The position numbers were made by a program, and so were the translations under genes. DNA of 64,000 nucleotides from Methylobacteriaceae bacterium. Its GTDB lineage: Bacteria > Pseudomonadota > Alphaproteobacteria > Rhizobiales > Beijerinckiaceae. The notes beneath the pieces were generated by a model that made no database searches, was not told the DNA's origin, and saw only the letters and a program-made list of their open reading frames with translations. Position 1 is the stretch's first letter, and the number at the start of each line of letters is the position of its first letter. Location: contig CANEZL010000026.1 in assembly GCA_947444195.1 (NCBI GenBank), forward strand, positions 1 through 64,000, in the 5' to 3' direction. Below are positions 38,609 to 50,842 of the stretch, in pieces.

Positions 38609-40156
38609 CTACAGGAACTTCGCCGGATCGGTCTCGGGCGGGGGCGTCGCCACGTCCATGCGGTTCCACCAGCCGCCGCCGAGCGCCTGGAACAGGGCCG
38701 CGGTGTCGGCGTACTGCGTGGCCCGGGCGCCCGCCGAGGTGACCAGCGCCGAGAGGTAGCCCTGCTGGGCGACCAGCACCTGCGTCGAGTTCACGGCGCC
38801 GGCCGCGTACTGCTTGCGGATCAGTTCGAGGCTCTCGCCGGTGGCCTTCTCCGCCGCCGAGGCCGCCGCCACCGCCCGCGCGTCGGCCTGGAGGGCGCGC
38901 AGCACGTCGGCGACGTTCTGGAAGGCGGCGATCACGGTGGCGCGGTACTGGGCCTGGGCCTGGGTCAGCGCCTCCTCGGAGGCGCGCTGGCGCCGGTAGA
39001 GGGTGCCCGCGTCGAAGATCGGGGCGGTGGCCTGGCCGATGATCGTGAAGAAGCCCGCGCCCGGATTGGCGAGCTGGGCGAGCCGCACCGCGCTGGAGCC
39101 GCCCGCGGCCGTGATGCTGAACTGCGGCAGGCGGTTGGCCACCGCCACCCCCACATTCGCGCTCGCCTGCTGCACCAGGGTCTCGGCCGCCTTCACGTCG
39201 GGGCGCTGCTGCACGAGGCGGGAGGGCAGGCTCACGGGGAGCTTCGTCGGCAGGCGCAGAGAGGCGAGGGTGAAGGTCTGGCCGACCTCCTCGCTCGGCA
39301 GGCGGCCGGCGAGCGCGGTGAGCAGGTTGCGCTGCTGGGCGAGCTGCTTCTCCAGGGGCGGCAGGAGCTGCTGCGAGAGGGAGAGCTGGGCCTGCTGCTG
39401 CACCACGTCGGCGCCCGCGATCTGCCCGAGGCGGAGCTGCTTGTTGTAGAGTTCCAGAACCTCGGTCTGCGCCTGGATCACCCGCTTCGTCGCGTCGATC
39501 TGTGCGCGGAGCGAGGCCTCCTGGATCGCGGCGGCCACCACGTTGGCGGTGAGGCTGAGATAGGCCGCCTCGAGCTGGAAGCGCTGGTTCTCCGCCTGGG
39601 CCTCCAGCGACTCGATCTGGCGGCGGTTGCCGCCGAACACGTCCGGGTTGAAGGCGACGAGCACCTGCGGCGTGTAGAGGCTGTAGAGGAACTGGTTCTG
39701 GTTCTGCAGGGGCGATTGCAGGTCGAGGCCGGGCGCCCGGGACCCTTGCACCTGCGGGTTGGCCGTCACCGTCGGGAACAGGGTGCCCTTCTGGGCCAGC
39801 ACGTTCTGCTGCGCGATGCGGAGCGAGGCCTGCGCCGCCTCCAGGTTCGGGTTGTTGGCCAGCGCCTCCTCCACGAGGCGGTTCAGCGCCTTCGAGCGGA
39901 ACAGGGTCCACCACTGGCCGGGGATGTCGGCGCCGCCGACGAAGCTCTGGTCGGCCGAGCCGCCCTGGCGGGTGGTGAGGGCGTCGGCCGCGCTCGGATT
40001 GGCCAGGGGCTCGCGGGTGTAGCGGCTCACCGGCGGATCGGCCGGGGCGAGGTAGTTCGGCCCGACCGCGCAGGCGCCGAGGAATCCGCACAGTCCGAGG
40101 AGCGCCGCACCGGCGCGCAGGCGCGATACCCGTCTCTGTCCCGCCCCACCGTTCAC
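38609..40156 (-). CDS. Outer-membrane efflux lipoprotein (NodT/CzcC type)
   Basis: A 515-residue outer-membrane channel of the TolC/NodT family for an RND pump. The lipobox LGAC is at about residue 26-29 (LLGLCGFLGACAVGPNY). The two family repeats follow, with WWTLFRSKALNRLVEEALAN, LNLEA-like NNPNLEAAQASLRIAQQNV and RPDVKAAETLVQQASANVGV. GTG 40156 is chosen because it gives a normal-length lipoprotein signal; an ATG at 40270, overlapping the pump gene stop as ATGA, would put 38 more residues before it. It is the third gene of the efflux operon. Confidence 0.9.
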   Translation of the reverse strand: MNGGAGQRRVSRLRAGAALLGLCGFLGACAVGPNYLAPADPPVSRYTREPLANPSAADALTTRQGGSADQSFVGGADIPGQWWTLFRSKALNRLVEEALANNPNLEAAQASLRIAQQNVLAQKGTLFPTVTANPQVQGSRAPGLDLQSPLQNQNQFLYSLYTPQVLVAFNPDVFGGNRRQIESLEAQAENQRFQLEAAYLSLTANVVAAAIQEASLRAQIDATKRVIQAQTEVLELYNKQLRLGQIAGADVVQQQAQLSLSQQLLPPLEKQLAQQRNLLTALAGRLPSEEVGQTFTLASLRLPTKLPVSLPSRLVQQRPDVKAAETLVQQASANVGVAVANRLPQFSITAAGGSSAVRLAQLANPGAGFFTIIGQATAPIFDAGTLYRRQRASEEALTQAQAQYRATVIAAFQNVADVLRALQADARAVAAASAAEKATGESLELIRKQYAAGAVNSTQVLVAQQGYLSALVTSAGARATQYADTAALFQALGGGWWNRMDVATPPPETDPAKFL

Positions 40157-40269
40157 GCCGAACGCCCCCGCCCTGGCAAGCCGCTCCCCGTAGAGGGACG
40201 CCGGGGCGCGCGCTGTCAACGCCGTGCGGCGCCGCGGCACGAGCCGGATCCGGCCCTGTTGCGCCCGCA

Positions 40270-43200
40270 TCACGCGGCCACCGGATGGGCGCCCGCGGCG
40301 CGGCCGGCGGCGTTCGGGCGCCGCCGCGAGAACAGCGAGACCAGCACCGGCAGCACCACGAGGATCAGGTTCGGCGCGAGCAGGATGCCGCCCACCACCA
40401 CGAGGGCGAGGGGCTTCTGCACCTGCGAGCCGATGCCGGTGGAGACCGCCGCCGGCAGCAGGCCGACGCAGGCGGCCACGCAGGTCATCATCACCGGGCG
40501 CATGCGCACGATCGAGGCGTGCCAGACCGCCTTCTGCCGCTCCCAGCCCTCCTCGATGAGCTGGTTGTAGTAGGCGAGCAGGATCACGCCCTCCATGGTC
40601 GAGATGCCGAACAGCGCGATGAAGCCGATCGCCGCCGAGATCGAGAACGGCGTCGCCGTGAGGAACAGGGCGAAGATGCCGCCGATCATCGCCATCGGGA
40701 TCACCGAGAGCGTCAGCAGCATGTCGGTGAGCGAGGAGAAGTTGATGTAGAGCAGGAGCGCGATCAGCACGAGGGTGAGCGGCACCACGAGGCTCAGGCG
40801 CGTCACCGCGTCCTGGAGGTTGGTGAACTGGCCGACCCATTCGAGGTGGTAGCCCGCCGGCATCTCCACCTCGGCCTGCACCCGCCGCTGCGCCTCCAGC
40901 ACGGCGCCGCCGAGGTCGCGCCCGCGCACGGAGAACTTCACCGGGATGTAGCGCTCCTGATCCTCCCGGTAGATGAAGGCCGCCCCCGAGACGAGGTCGA
41001 CGGTGGCGATCTCGGAGAGGGGCACCTGCACCGTGCCGCCGTTCGGGTTCGGCGCGCCGATGGTGATGTTGCGGATCGTCTCCAGGGAGGAGCGGTAGGC
41101 GCGGGCGAGCCGCACCCGCATGGGGAAGTGCCGGTCCGAGCCGTACTCGTAGAGGTCGCCCGCGATCTGGCCGCCGATCGCGGCGGCGACCGTGGTGTTC
41201 ACGTCGCCGATGGAGAGGCCGAAGCGGGCGGCCTTGCGGCGGTCCACGTCGATGCGCACGGTGGGCTGGCCGAGGGATGCGAAGACCGCGAGGTCGGTGA
41301 TGCCCGGCACCGTGGCCAGCACCGCCTTCACCTGCTCCGCCGTCTTGGTGATCTGGGCGAGGTCGCTGCCGTAGATCTTGACCGAGTTCTCGCCCTTCAC
41401 GCCCGAGGCCGCCTCCTGGACGTTGTCCTCGATGTACTGGGAGAAGTTGAACTCGATGCCGGGGAATTCCTGCTCCAGGCGCTTCGACAGGTTGCGGATC
41501 AGGGTCTCCTTGTCGAGGCCCTTGCGCCACTGGTCGATGGGCTTGAGGGGCGCCAGGATCTCGCAGTTGAAGAAGCCGGTGGCGTCGGTGCCGTCGCTCG
41601 GCCGGCCCTGGTGGGAGATGACGGTGACGACCTCCGGCACCTCGGTGAAGATCTTGCGCAGGCGCTCCACGTAGGCGTTGCCCGCCTCCAGCGAGATCGA
41701 GGCCGGCATGGTGCCGCGCACGTAGAGGTTGCCCTCCTCGAGCTTGGGCAGGAATTCGAGGCCGAGATTGCGCGCGGCCATGCCGGAGACGAGCAGGATC
41801 GCGAGGGTCGCGGCCAGGGTGAGGAAGCGGTTGCGCAGGCCGAAGCGCAGGATGATCTCGTGGCCGAAGCGCAGCACCCGCACGATCAGGGTGTCGTGCT
41901 CCTCCACGTGCTTGGGCAGGATGATCGCCGCGAGCGCCGGCGAGACCGTGAAGGTGGCGATCAACCCCCCGACCAGCGCGTAGGCGTAGGTCTTGGCCAT
42001 CGGCCCGAAGATGTGGCCCTCGACGCCCGACATGGTGAAGAGCGGCAGGAAGCCGACGATGATGATCGTGGCCGAGAAGAAGATCGCCCGGTTCACCTCG
42101 GCCCCGGCGATGGCGATGGTGCCGAGCCGCCCGGTGAGCCCCCCGGGCGCCTTCTGGCCCTCCGAATGCTCGGGCTCGGCGAGGTGCCGGAACACGTTCT
42201 CGACCATGATCACGGTGGCGTCGACGATCAGGCCGAAATCGATGGCGCCGAGCGACAGCAGGTTGGCGGAATCACCCCGCACCACCAGGATCAGGATGGC
42301 GAAGCCGAGCGCGAACGGAATCGTCGCGGCCACGATGATGGCGCTGCGTAAGCTACCCAGGAACAGCCACTGCACCACGAAGACCAGCACCACGCCGAAG
42401 ACGAGGTTGTGCATCACCGTGTGCGTCGTGGTGTGGATCAGGTTCGAGCGGTCGTAGATGCGCTGGATCTTCACGTCCGGCGGCAGGATCGTGGAGTTGT
42501 TGATGCGCTCGATCTCGGCCTCGACGCGCTTGAGCGTCGGCAGGCTCTGGCCGCCGCGGCTCATCAGCACGATGCCCTCGACGATGTCGTTCTCCCCGTC
42601 ATGGCCGACGATGCCGAGCCGCGGGGCGTTCGACACGCGCACCTCGGCCACGTCCCGCACCAGCACCGGCACGCCGTTGACCTGGGTGAGCATGGTGTCG
42701 CGGATGTCGTCCATGTCGCGGATCAGGCCGACGCCGCGCACCACCGCCGACTGCTCGCCGACGTTCAGCGTCTGGCCGCCGACGTTGATCGAGGAGTTGT
42801 TCAGCGCGTTGACGAGCTGGACCAGGGTCATGCCCTGGGCCTGGAGCCGGTTCAGGTCGACCGCGATCTCGTATTCCTTGGCCTTGCCGCCGAAGGCGGT
42901 GACGTCGACGACGCCGGGAATGGCCTTGAAGCGGCGCTGCAGCACCCAGTCCTGCAGGGTCTTCATGTCCATGGAGGAGAAGCCCGGCGGACCGACGAGC
43001 TTGTAGCGCATGATCTCGCCCACGGGGCTCGTCGGCGAGATCTGCGGCTGGGCGCCGTTGGGGAGCGGCGGCAGCTGCGAGAGCCGGTTGAGCACCCGCT
43101 GCAGCGCCTGCTCGTAGGTGTAGGCGTAGTTGAACTGCACCTTCACGTCGGACAGGCCGAACAGCGAGATGGTGCGCACCACGGTGGCGTTGGGGATGCC

Positions 43201-43419
43201 GGCGAGCGCCACCTCGAGGGGGATGGTGATGTAGCGCTCGATCTCCTCGGCGGACTGGCCGGGATTCTGGGTGATCACGTCCACCAGCGGCGGGACGGGG
43301 TCGGGATAGGCCTCGATGTTGAGCTGGGTGTAGCTGGCATAGCCCAGCCCCATCATCACCACGAAGGCGAGGAACACCAGCACGCGCTGGCGCAGCGAGA
43401 AGACGATCAGGCTGTTCAT
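40270..43419 (-). CDS. Heavy-metal-type RND efflux pump (CzcA/CusA family)
   Basis: A 1049-residue inner-membrane RND transporter. Twelve transmembrane segments and two large periplasmic loops are in the usual order. The HME-subgroup motif in helix 4 is present as AIDFGLIVDATVIMVENVF, with the proton-relay Asp and Glu. The N-terminus LRQRVLVFLAFVVMMGLGY and FLPKLEEGNLYVRGTMPASI also fit CzcA/CusA. Metal specificity cannot be read from this. It is the second of three genes (adaptor, pump, outer-membrane factor), starting 22 nt after the adaptor stop. Confidence 0.95.
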   Translation of the reverse strand: MNSLIVFSLRQRVLVFLAFVVMMGLGYASYTQLNIEAYPDPVPPLVDVITQNPGQSAEEIERYITIPLEVALAGIPNATVVRTISLFGLSDVKVQFNYAYTYEQALQRVLNRLSQLPPLPNGAQPQISPTSPVGEIMRYKLVGPPGFSSMDMKTLQDWVLQRRFKAIPGVVDVTAFGGKAKEYEIAVDLNRLQAQGMTLVQLVNALNNSSINVGGQTLNVGEQSAVVRGVGLIRDMDDIRDTMLTQVNGVPVLVRDVAEVRVSNAPRLGIVGHDGENDIVEGIVLMSRGGQSLPTLKRVEAEIERINNSTILPPDVKIQRIYDRSNLIHTTTHTVMHNLVFGVVLVFVVQWLFLGSLRSAIIVAATIPFALGFAILILVVRGDSANLLSLGAIDFGLIVDATVIMVENVFRHLAEPEHSEGQKAPGGLTGRLGTIAIAGAEVNRAIFFSATIIIVGFLPLFTMSGVEGHIFGPMAKTYAYALVGGLIATFTVSPALAAIILPKHVEEHDTLIVRVLRFGHEIILRFGLRNRFLTLAATLAILLVSGMAARNLGLEFLPKLEEGNLYVRGTMPASISLEAGNAYVERLRKIFTEVPEVVTVISHQGRPSDGTDATGFFNCEILAPLKPIDQWRKGLDKETLIRNLSKRLEQEFPGIEFNFSQYIEDNVQEAASGVKGENSVKIYGSDLAQITKTAEQVKAVLATVPGITDLAVFASLGQPTVRIDVDRRKAARFGLSIGDVNTTVAAAIGGQIAGDLYEYGSDRHFPMRVRLARAYRSSLETIRNITIGAPNPNGGTVQVPLSEIATVDLVSGAAFIYREDQERYIPVKFSVRGRDLGGAVLEAQRRVQAEVEMPAGYHLEWVGQFTNLQDAVTRLSLVVPLTLVLIALLLYINFSSLTDMLLTLSVIPMAMIGGIFALFLTATPFSISAAIGFIALFGISTMEGVILLAYYNQLIEEGWERQKAVWHASIVRMRPVMMTCVAACVGLLPAAVSTGIGSQVQKPLALVVVGGILLAPNLILVVLPVLVSLFSRRRPNAAGRAAGAHPVAA

Positions 43420-43441
43420 GGCTGGCCCCCGCGCCCCGGTC

Positions 43442-44821
43442 TCAGGACGCCTTGTCGCCGCTGGCCGCGCGGTCGATGAACAGGGCGCCGCGGGTGACGA
43501 TCTCCTCGCCCGCGGCGAGGCCCTCGATCACCTGCGCGTTGTCGTCGTTGATGAAGCCGAGCTTAACCGCGCGGGCCACGATGGCGCCGTCGGGCCGGGC
43601 GACCCAGACATGGGCGTTGGCCCCCTCGTAGACCACGGCGGCCAGCGGCACGGCCGGCGAGGGCTGGGCCTTGCCGGTGATGATGGTGAAGGTGGCAAAC
43701 ATCTCCGGCCGCAGCACCCGGTCCGGGTTGTCGACCTCGCTGCGCACGGCGAGCCGGCGCGTGGCCGGGTCCAGGCTCGCGGCCATGTAGTTCACCCGCG
43801 CCTTGAAGATCCGGGTGCCGAACCCGGCCACCCGCGCCTCGACCTCCTGGCCGATGCGGATCTTCGGGATCTCGCTCTCGCGCACGTTGGCGATGAGCCA
43901 GACGGTGGAGAGGTCGCCGATCACGAAGGCGGGATCGCTGGAGGCCGACAGGAACTGGCCGATGCCGACCTTGCGCTGCACGATGGTGCCGGCGATGGGC
44001 GCGCGGATCTGGACCTCGGAGCTCAGGCGGCCGTTCTTCTCGAAGCCCGCGATCTCCGCCTCGGTCTTGCCGAGCAGCAGCAGGCGGTTGCGGGCGGCGT
44101 CCAGGCTCGCCTCGGCGGTCTTGAGGTCGCTCTGGGCCGCGATCACGTCGTTCTGGGCCGACTGGTAGTCCTTCAGCGCCACCGCGCGGGCGGCGAACAG
44201 CTCCTGCTGGCGGGCGGCGATGGTCAGGTCGAGCTTCAGCAGGGCCTGCTGCTTCTGCACGTTGTTGAGGGCGGTCTGGTAGTCGCTCTGCGCCTGGACC
44301 ATGTCGGTGGCGTCCAGCGTCAGGAGCACGTCGCCCTGCTTCACCTGATCGCCCGCACGCGCCAGGACCTTCACCACGTGCCCCGAATAGGGGGAGGCCA
44401 CGGGCACGTTGTCGTCCTCGTTGAGGGCGATGCGCCCCTCGGCGGAGCCCTCGGGGCGGAAGGTCAGGGTCGCGACGGGATGGATCTCGAAGGTCGCCCG
44501 CTGCTCCTTGGTGGGGCGGAAGATGCGCTCGGCGGTGGAGCCCTTCTCGGCCGCCTCCTCCGCCTCCTCCTCCGCGTGGTCCCCCTTCATCAGGTGCTCG
44601 ACATAGGCGATCACCGGCCGGACGGCGTCGTGAACCGGCTGCGGGAAGATCGCCACCGCCGCCGCGACGGCGATGAGGACGAGGAGGATCGCGGCGATGG
44701 GGAGCAGGCCGGACCTGCGGCGGGCCCGGCCCGCCTGCGTACCGGCGTCGTCGTCCAGAGGGGTGCGGGCGTCCATCGGGTGCTCGAAGTCGAAATCTTC
44801 AGCGGAAGGCGAGGGCGGCAT
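43442..44821 (-). CDS. RND efflux periplasmic adaptor (CzcB type)
   Basis: A 459-residue membrane-fusion protein that links the pump to the outer-membrane channel. One N-terminal transmembrane segment (SGLLPIAAILLVLIAVAAAV), an acidic stretch (HAEEEAEEAAEKG), the lipoyl-like halves (VASPYSGHVVKVLARAGDQV and IRAPIAGTIVQRKVGIGQFL) on either side of a coiled-coil hairpin (about 175-265), then the beta-barrel part. ATG 44821 is preferred to one 87 nt upstream because the conserved region follows closely. First gene of the efflux operon. Confidence 0.93.
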   Translation of the reverse strand: MPPSPSAEDFDFEHPMDARTPLDDDAGTQAGRARRRSGLLPIAAILLVLIAVAAAVAIFPQPVHDAVRPVIAYVEHLMKGDHAEEEAEEAAEKGSTAERIFRPTKEQRATFEIHPVATLTFRPEGSAEGRIALNEDDNVPVASPYSGHVVKVLARAGDQVKQGDVLLTLDATDMVQAQSDYQTALNNVQKQQALLKLDLTIAARQQELFAARAVALKDYQSAQNDVIAAQSDLKTAEASLDAARNRLLLLGKTEAEIAGFEKNGRLSSEVQIRAPIAGTIVQRKVGIGQFLSASSDPAFVIGDLSTVWLIANVRESEIPKIRIGQEVEARVAGFGTRIFKARVNYMAASLDPATRRLAVRSEVDNPDRVLRPEMFATFTIITGKAQPSPAVPLAAVVYEGANAHVWVARPDGAIVARAVKLGFINDDNAQVIEGLAAGEEIVTRGALFIDRAASGDKAS

Positions 44822-45255
44822 CGCGATTCCGCGGGCCGTGGCCCGATACGCCAACGAGCCGACCGGTGGCATTTTTCTAAGGCAGGCCGGGCCAAGGCAA
44901 GGACGCATTTACGACAGCGCCCAAGTTTTCGCGTCTCCCGGACCTCCGACAAGCCGGCTAAACCTTGGCAGGCCGGCACGCCGATGCCTCCCTGGGGCGG
45001 ATCGGACCCGGAAATCCCCGCCGGATCGCCCACCAAGTCCCTGCCGATGCAGGTGTTCCGCCGGCCTTCGCCGCACCGCGTCGGAACCCGCGCGTCCGGG
45101 ACGCGGGCCGGCAGCCGCGCCCGGCCCCTCGCGCAGGCGTGATCGGAGCGGAGGGCGCAGACGGGTTGACGCGGGGCCGGGGATGTCACGGAGCGCCGCG
45201 ATCCCCGTGTTGCAGCGCAAAGCGCGCTGTGGTTAGCTCGAACCCGTCCGAACAG
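44822..45255. other. Divergent intergenic region before the glycine riboswitch
   Basis: 434 nt between the efflux adaptor start and the riboswitch. It must hold promoters in both directions, but no pair is convincing. No gene or repeat was recognised. Confidence 0.4.
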
Positions 45256-45450
45256 GGCGATACGGGAGAGCCCAGTCCGGCCTTGACGGCCGGGCATGGC
45301 GCCGACGGAGCAACCACCCCCGGAAACTCTCAGGCACAATCACCGTATCGTTGGACAATCTGGAGAGAGGCGCCGCGCGGCGTCCACCGAAGGAGAAACC
45401 TCGCGTCCCGCACGCGGGGGAAGCTCTCAGGTAACCGTGACAGATGGGGG
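45256..45450 (+). promoter_or_regulatory. Tandem glycine riboswitch
   Basis: Two glycine aptamers in a row. Aptamer 1 has a closing stem CGATACGG (45258-45265) / CCGTATCG (45343-45350) with the conserved GGGAGAG, GACGGAGCAACC and CGGAAACTCTCAGGCA. Aptamer 2 starts near 45363 with CTGGAGAGAGG, continues with CCACCGAAGGAGAAAC and GAAGCTCTCAGGTAACCGTG, and closes with CAGA near 45444. The short linker is typical. It precedes gcvT by about 60 nt and should switch on the glycine cleavage operon when glycine is high. A CCGGAA / TTCCGG hairpin follows before the gcvT start. Confidence 0.93.
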
Positions 45451-45508
45451 CAACCGGAAACGCTCGCGAGGGGCCTTCCGGACGCGATCTGTCGTGGAGA
45501 ATCCAGAC

Positions 45509-46651
45509 ATGCCGGCCCCCGCCGTCGACACCGTTCCCCCCCTCCGGACACCCCTGTACGACCTGCATCTGCGCCTCGGCGGGCGGATGGTGCCGTTCGC
45601 GGGCTACGCCCTGCCCGTGCAGTACCCGGCGGGCCTGCTCAGGGAGCACCTGCACACCCGCGCGGCCGCCGGCCTGTTCGACGTGTCGCATATGGGCCAG
45701 ATCGCCCTGCACGCCGACGACCCCGCCGAGGCCGCCCGCGCCCTGGAGGCGCTGGTGCCCGCCGACATCCTCGGCCTGAAGCCGGGGCGGCAGCGCTACG
45801 GCCTGCTCACCGACGCGCATGGGGGCATCCTGGACGACCTCATGGTCGCCCGCTTCGCGGACCGGCTGGTGCTCGTGGTCAACGCCGCCAACAAGGCGGC
45901 GGACGCCGCCCACCTCGCCGCCCACCTGCCGGCCCACGTGCGGATGGAGGTGCTGCCCCGCGCCCTGCTCGCCCTCCAGGGGCCGGGCGCCGAGGCGGCC
46001 CTCGCCCGGCTCGCCCCCGGGACCGCCGCCATGCGCTTCATGGACGCGCGCGCCGTCACGCTCCTCGGGGCGGACGCCCTCGTCACCCGCTCCGGCTACA
46101 CGGGCGAGGACGGGTTCGAGATCTCACTGCCCGAGGACGCAGCCACGGCCGTGGCCGAGGCGCTGCTCGCCGATCCCACCGTGCTGCCGGTCGGCCTCGG
46201 CGCCCGCGATTCCCTGCGGCTGGAGGCCGGCCTCTGCCTGCACGGGGCCGACATCGACCCGACCACCACCCCGATCGAGGCGGGCCTCGCCTTCGCGATC
46301 GGCCCGGCCCGGCGCCGGGGCGGGGCGCGGGCCGGCGGCTTTCCCGGAGCGGAGCGCGTCCTCGCCGAGATGGAGGCGGGCACCGTGCGCGGCCGCGTCG
46401 GCCTCCTCGCGGAGGGCCGGGCGCCGGTGCGGGCCGGCGCGTCCCTGTTCGCCGAGGGCGAGGACACCGCGATCGGCCACGTCACCTCGGGCGGGTTCGG
46501 CCCGAGCCTCGGGGCGCCGGTCGCCATGGGCTACCTGCCCTCCGGCCTCGCGAGCCCCGGCACCCGCGTCTTCGCCGAGGTGCGCGGCCAGCGCCTGCCG
46601 CTGTCCGTCGCCCCCCTCCCCTTCCGCCCGGCCGGGTTCAAGCGCGGCTGA
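45509..46651 (+). CDS. gcvT: Aminomethyltransferase of the glycine cleavage system (T protein)
   Basis: A 380-residue T protein that transfers the methylene group from the H protein to tetrahydrofolate and releases ammonia. Features: [20 protein letters not shown] at the start, [36 protein letters not shown] and [18 protein letters not shown], ending in [12 protein letters not shown]. The start at 45509 follows the riboswitch by about 60 nt. First gene of gcvTHP; the next gene is 111 nt downstream. Confidence 0.95.
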   Translation: MPAPAVDTVPPLRTPLYDLHLRLGGRMVPFAGYALPVQYPAGLLREHLHTRAAAGLFDVSHMGQIALHADDPAEAARALEALVPADILGLKPGRQRYGLLTDAHGGILDDLMVARFADRLVLVVNAANKAADAAHLAAHLPAHVRMEVLPRALLALQGPGAEAALARLAPGTAAMRFMDARAVTLLGADALVTRSGYTGEDGFEISLPEDAATAVAEALLADPTVLPVGLGARDSLRLEAGLCLHGADIDPTTTPIEAGLAFAIGPARRRGGARAGGFPGAERVLAEMEAGTVRGRVGLLAEGRAPVRAGASLFAEGEDTAIGHVTSGGFGPSLGAPVAMGYLPSGLASPGTRVFAEVRGQRLPLSVAPLPFRPAGFKRG

Positions 46652-46762
46652 TCCCGCACCCGCCGTCCCGGAGCACGGGCGGCGCGGGCACCGACATCGC
46701 ATCGCTTGCCGCACGGCCCGGGACCGGCCGGAACGATCCCCTGGAATCCAAGGAGCAGACCC

Positions 46763-47125
46763 ATGCTGAAATTCACCGAGGCGCACGAGTGGCTGAAGCT
46801 CGAGGGCGACATCGCCACGGTCGGCATCACGGCCCATGCCGCCGAGCAGCTCGGCGACCTCGTCTTCGTCGAGCTGCCCAAGGTCGGCGCCAGCCTGACC
46901 AAGGGCGAGGCCGCCGCCGTGGTCGAATCGGTCAAGGCGGCCTCCGACGTCTACGCGCCGCTGGACGGCGCGGTGACCGAGGTCAACGAGGCGGTGGCCG
47001 CCGCCCCCGAGACGGTGGGCGCCGACCCGCAGGGGGCGGGCTGGCTCTACCGGATGCGCCTGTCCGACCCCGCCGCCATGGACACCCTGATGGACGAGGC
47101 GGCCTACGCCGAGCTCGCGAAGTGA
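46763..47125 (+). CDS. gcvH: Glycine cleavage system H protein
   Basis: A 120-residue lipoyl carrier that shuttles the aminomethyl group between P and T proteins. The lipoylation lysine is Lys58 in [19 protein letters not shown]. It opens [29 protein letters not shown] lies 6-14 nt upstream of ATG 46763 and decides the start. It is followed by gcvP after 11 nt, so the two are tightly coupled. Confidence 0.96.
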   Translation: MLKFTEAHEWLKLEGDIATVGITAHAAEQLGDLVFVELPKVGASLTKGEAAAVVESVKAASDVYAPLDGAVTEVNEAVAAAPETVGADPQGAGWLYRMRLSDPAAMDTLMDEAAYAELAK

Positions 47126-47136
47126 GGGAGGACCGC

Positions 47137-49974
<2,838 letters not shown>

Positions 49975-50010
49975 AGCGATAGACCTCGGGCTGAATAACT
50001 CCCAGTTCCG

Positions 50011-50178
50011 CCTTCCCCCCTCTGCGGGGGAGGGTGGCCCCTGCGTCAGCAGGGGTCGGGAGAGGGGTTGCGACGGTGCAGGACTGCGCTCGGCATCGAC
50101 GCTGCGCCTCTGCCGGAAGCTGGGTTCCCCTCTCCCGCCTCGCTCCGCTCGGCACCCTCCCCCGCAGAGGGGGGAGGG
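50011..50178. repeat. 168-nt intergenic element with terminal inverted repeats, copy 2
   Basis: The left end (50011-50036) and right end (50153-50178) are complementary at 25 of 26 positions; the left begins CCTTCCCCCCTCTGCGGGGG. Compared with the reverse complement of 3717-3879, long blocks are shared, such as GTCGGGAGAGGGG, GCGACGGTGCAGGAC, CTCGGCATCGACGC and CGCCTCGCTCCGCTCGGCAC. It follows gcvP by 37 nt and may also act as its terminator. Confidence 0.78.
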
Positions 50179-50265
50179 CGGGCGCGGACACGACCGCCCG
50201 AGATGTGTGAATACGAAGGAGGTGAGAGGGGCCCGAGCCAACCCCGTACTCCTTCGGCGCGACCC

Positions 50266-50772
50266 TCAGCCCTTCATCGCGGTCACCGCGAGTTCCGGGC
50301 GGTGGTTCAGGGTCTGGAAGACCACGCAGTAGCGCTCGGTCAGCTTGAGGAGCTGGTCGAGCTTCTCCTGGGGCGCGTCGGTGTCGAGGGCGAAGGCGAG
50401 GCGGATGGCGCGGAAGCCCACCGGCGCCTCCTTGTCGACGCCGAGCGTGCCGCGGAAATCGAGGTCGCCCTCGGCGCTCACGGTGCCGGCGCGCAGGGGG
50501 ATCTCCAGGGCGGTGGCCGCCGCCTTCAGGGTCACGCCCGCGCAGGCGACCAGGGCTTCGAGGAGCATGTCGCCCGAGCAGAGCTCGGCGCCCGAGCCGC
50601 CGGTGGCCGGATGCAGGCCCGCCACCGCGAGCGCCCGGCCGGTCTCGACCTTGCAGGCGATGCCGTCGTCGAGGGAGCCCTTCGCCGTCAGGGTGACGAC
50701 GGCGGCATCGGGGCTCTGCCGGTACTGGTCCTTCAGGGGAGCCTGAAGCGCGCGCAGGGCGGTGGCGTCCAT
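50266..50772 (-). CDS. OsmC family peroxiredoxin-like protein
   Basis: A 168-residue OsmC/Ohr superfamily protein. The two conserved cysteines are visible in LLEALVACAGVTLKAAA (near residue 80) and LTERYCVVFQTL (near 148), which in this family reduce organic or inorganic hydroperoxides. The subgroup is the general OsmC family, not clearly Ohr. It lies alone between the repeat after gcvP and the diguanylate cyclase gene, on the minus strand. Confidence 0.88.
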   Translation of the reverse strand: MDATALRALQAPLKDQYRQSPDAAVVTLTAKGSLDDGIACKVETGRALAVAGLHPATGGSGAELCSGDMLLEALVACAGVTLKAAATALEIPLRAGTVSAEGDLDFRGTLGVDKEAPVGFRAIRLAFALDTDAPQEKLDQLLKLTERYCVVFQTLNHRPELAVTAMKG

Positions 50773-50842
50773 CGTGTGCGTGTCCTCGGTCTTGCTTGGC
50801 GTCCCCTGCGGTTAGCCGGAAGCGCGCCCGCGCTCAACCGGA

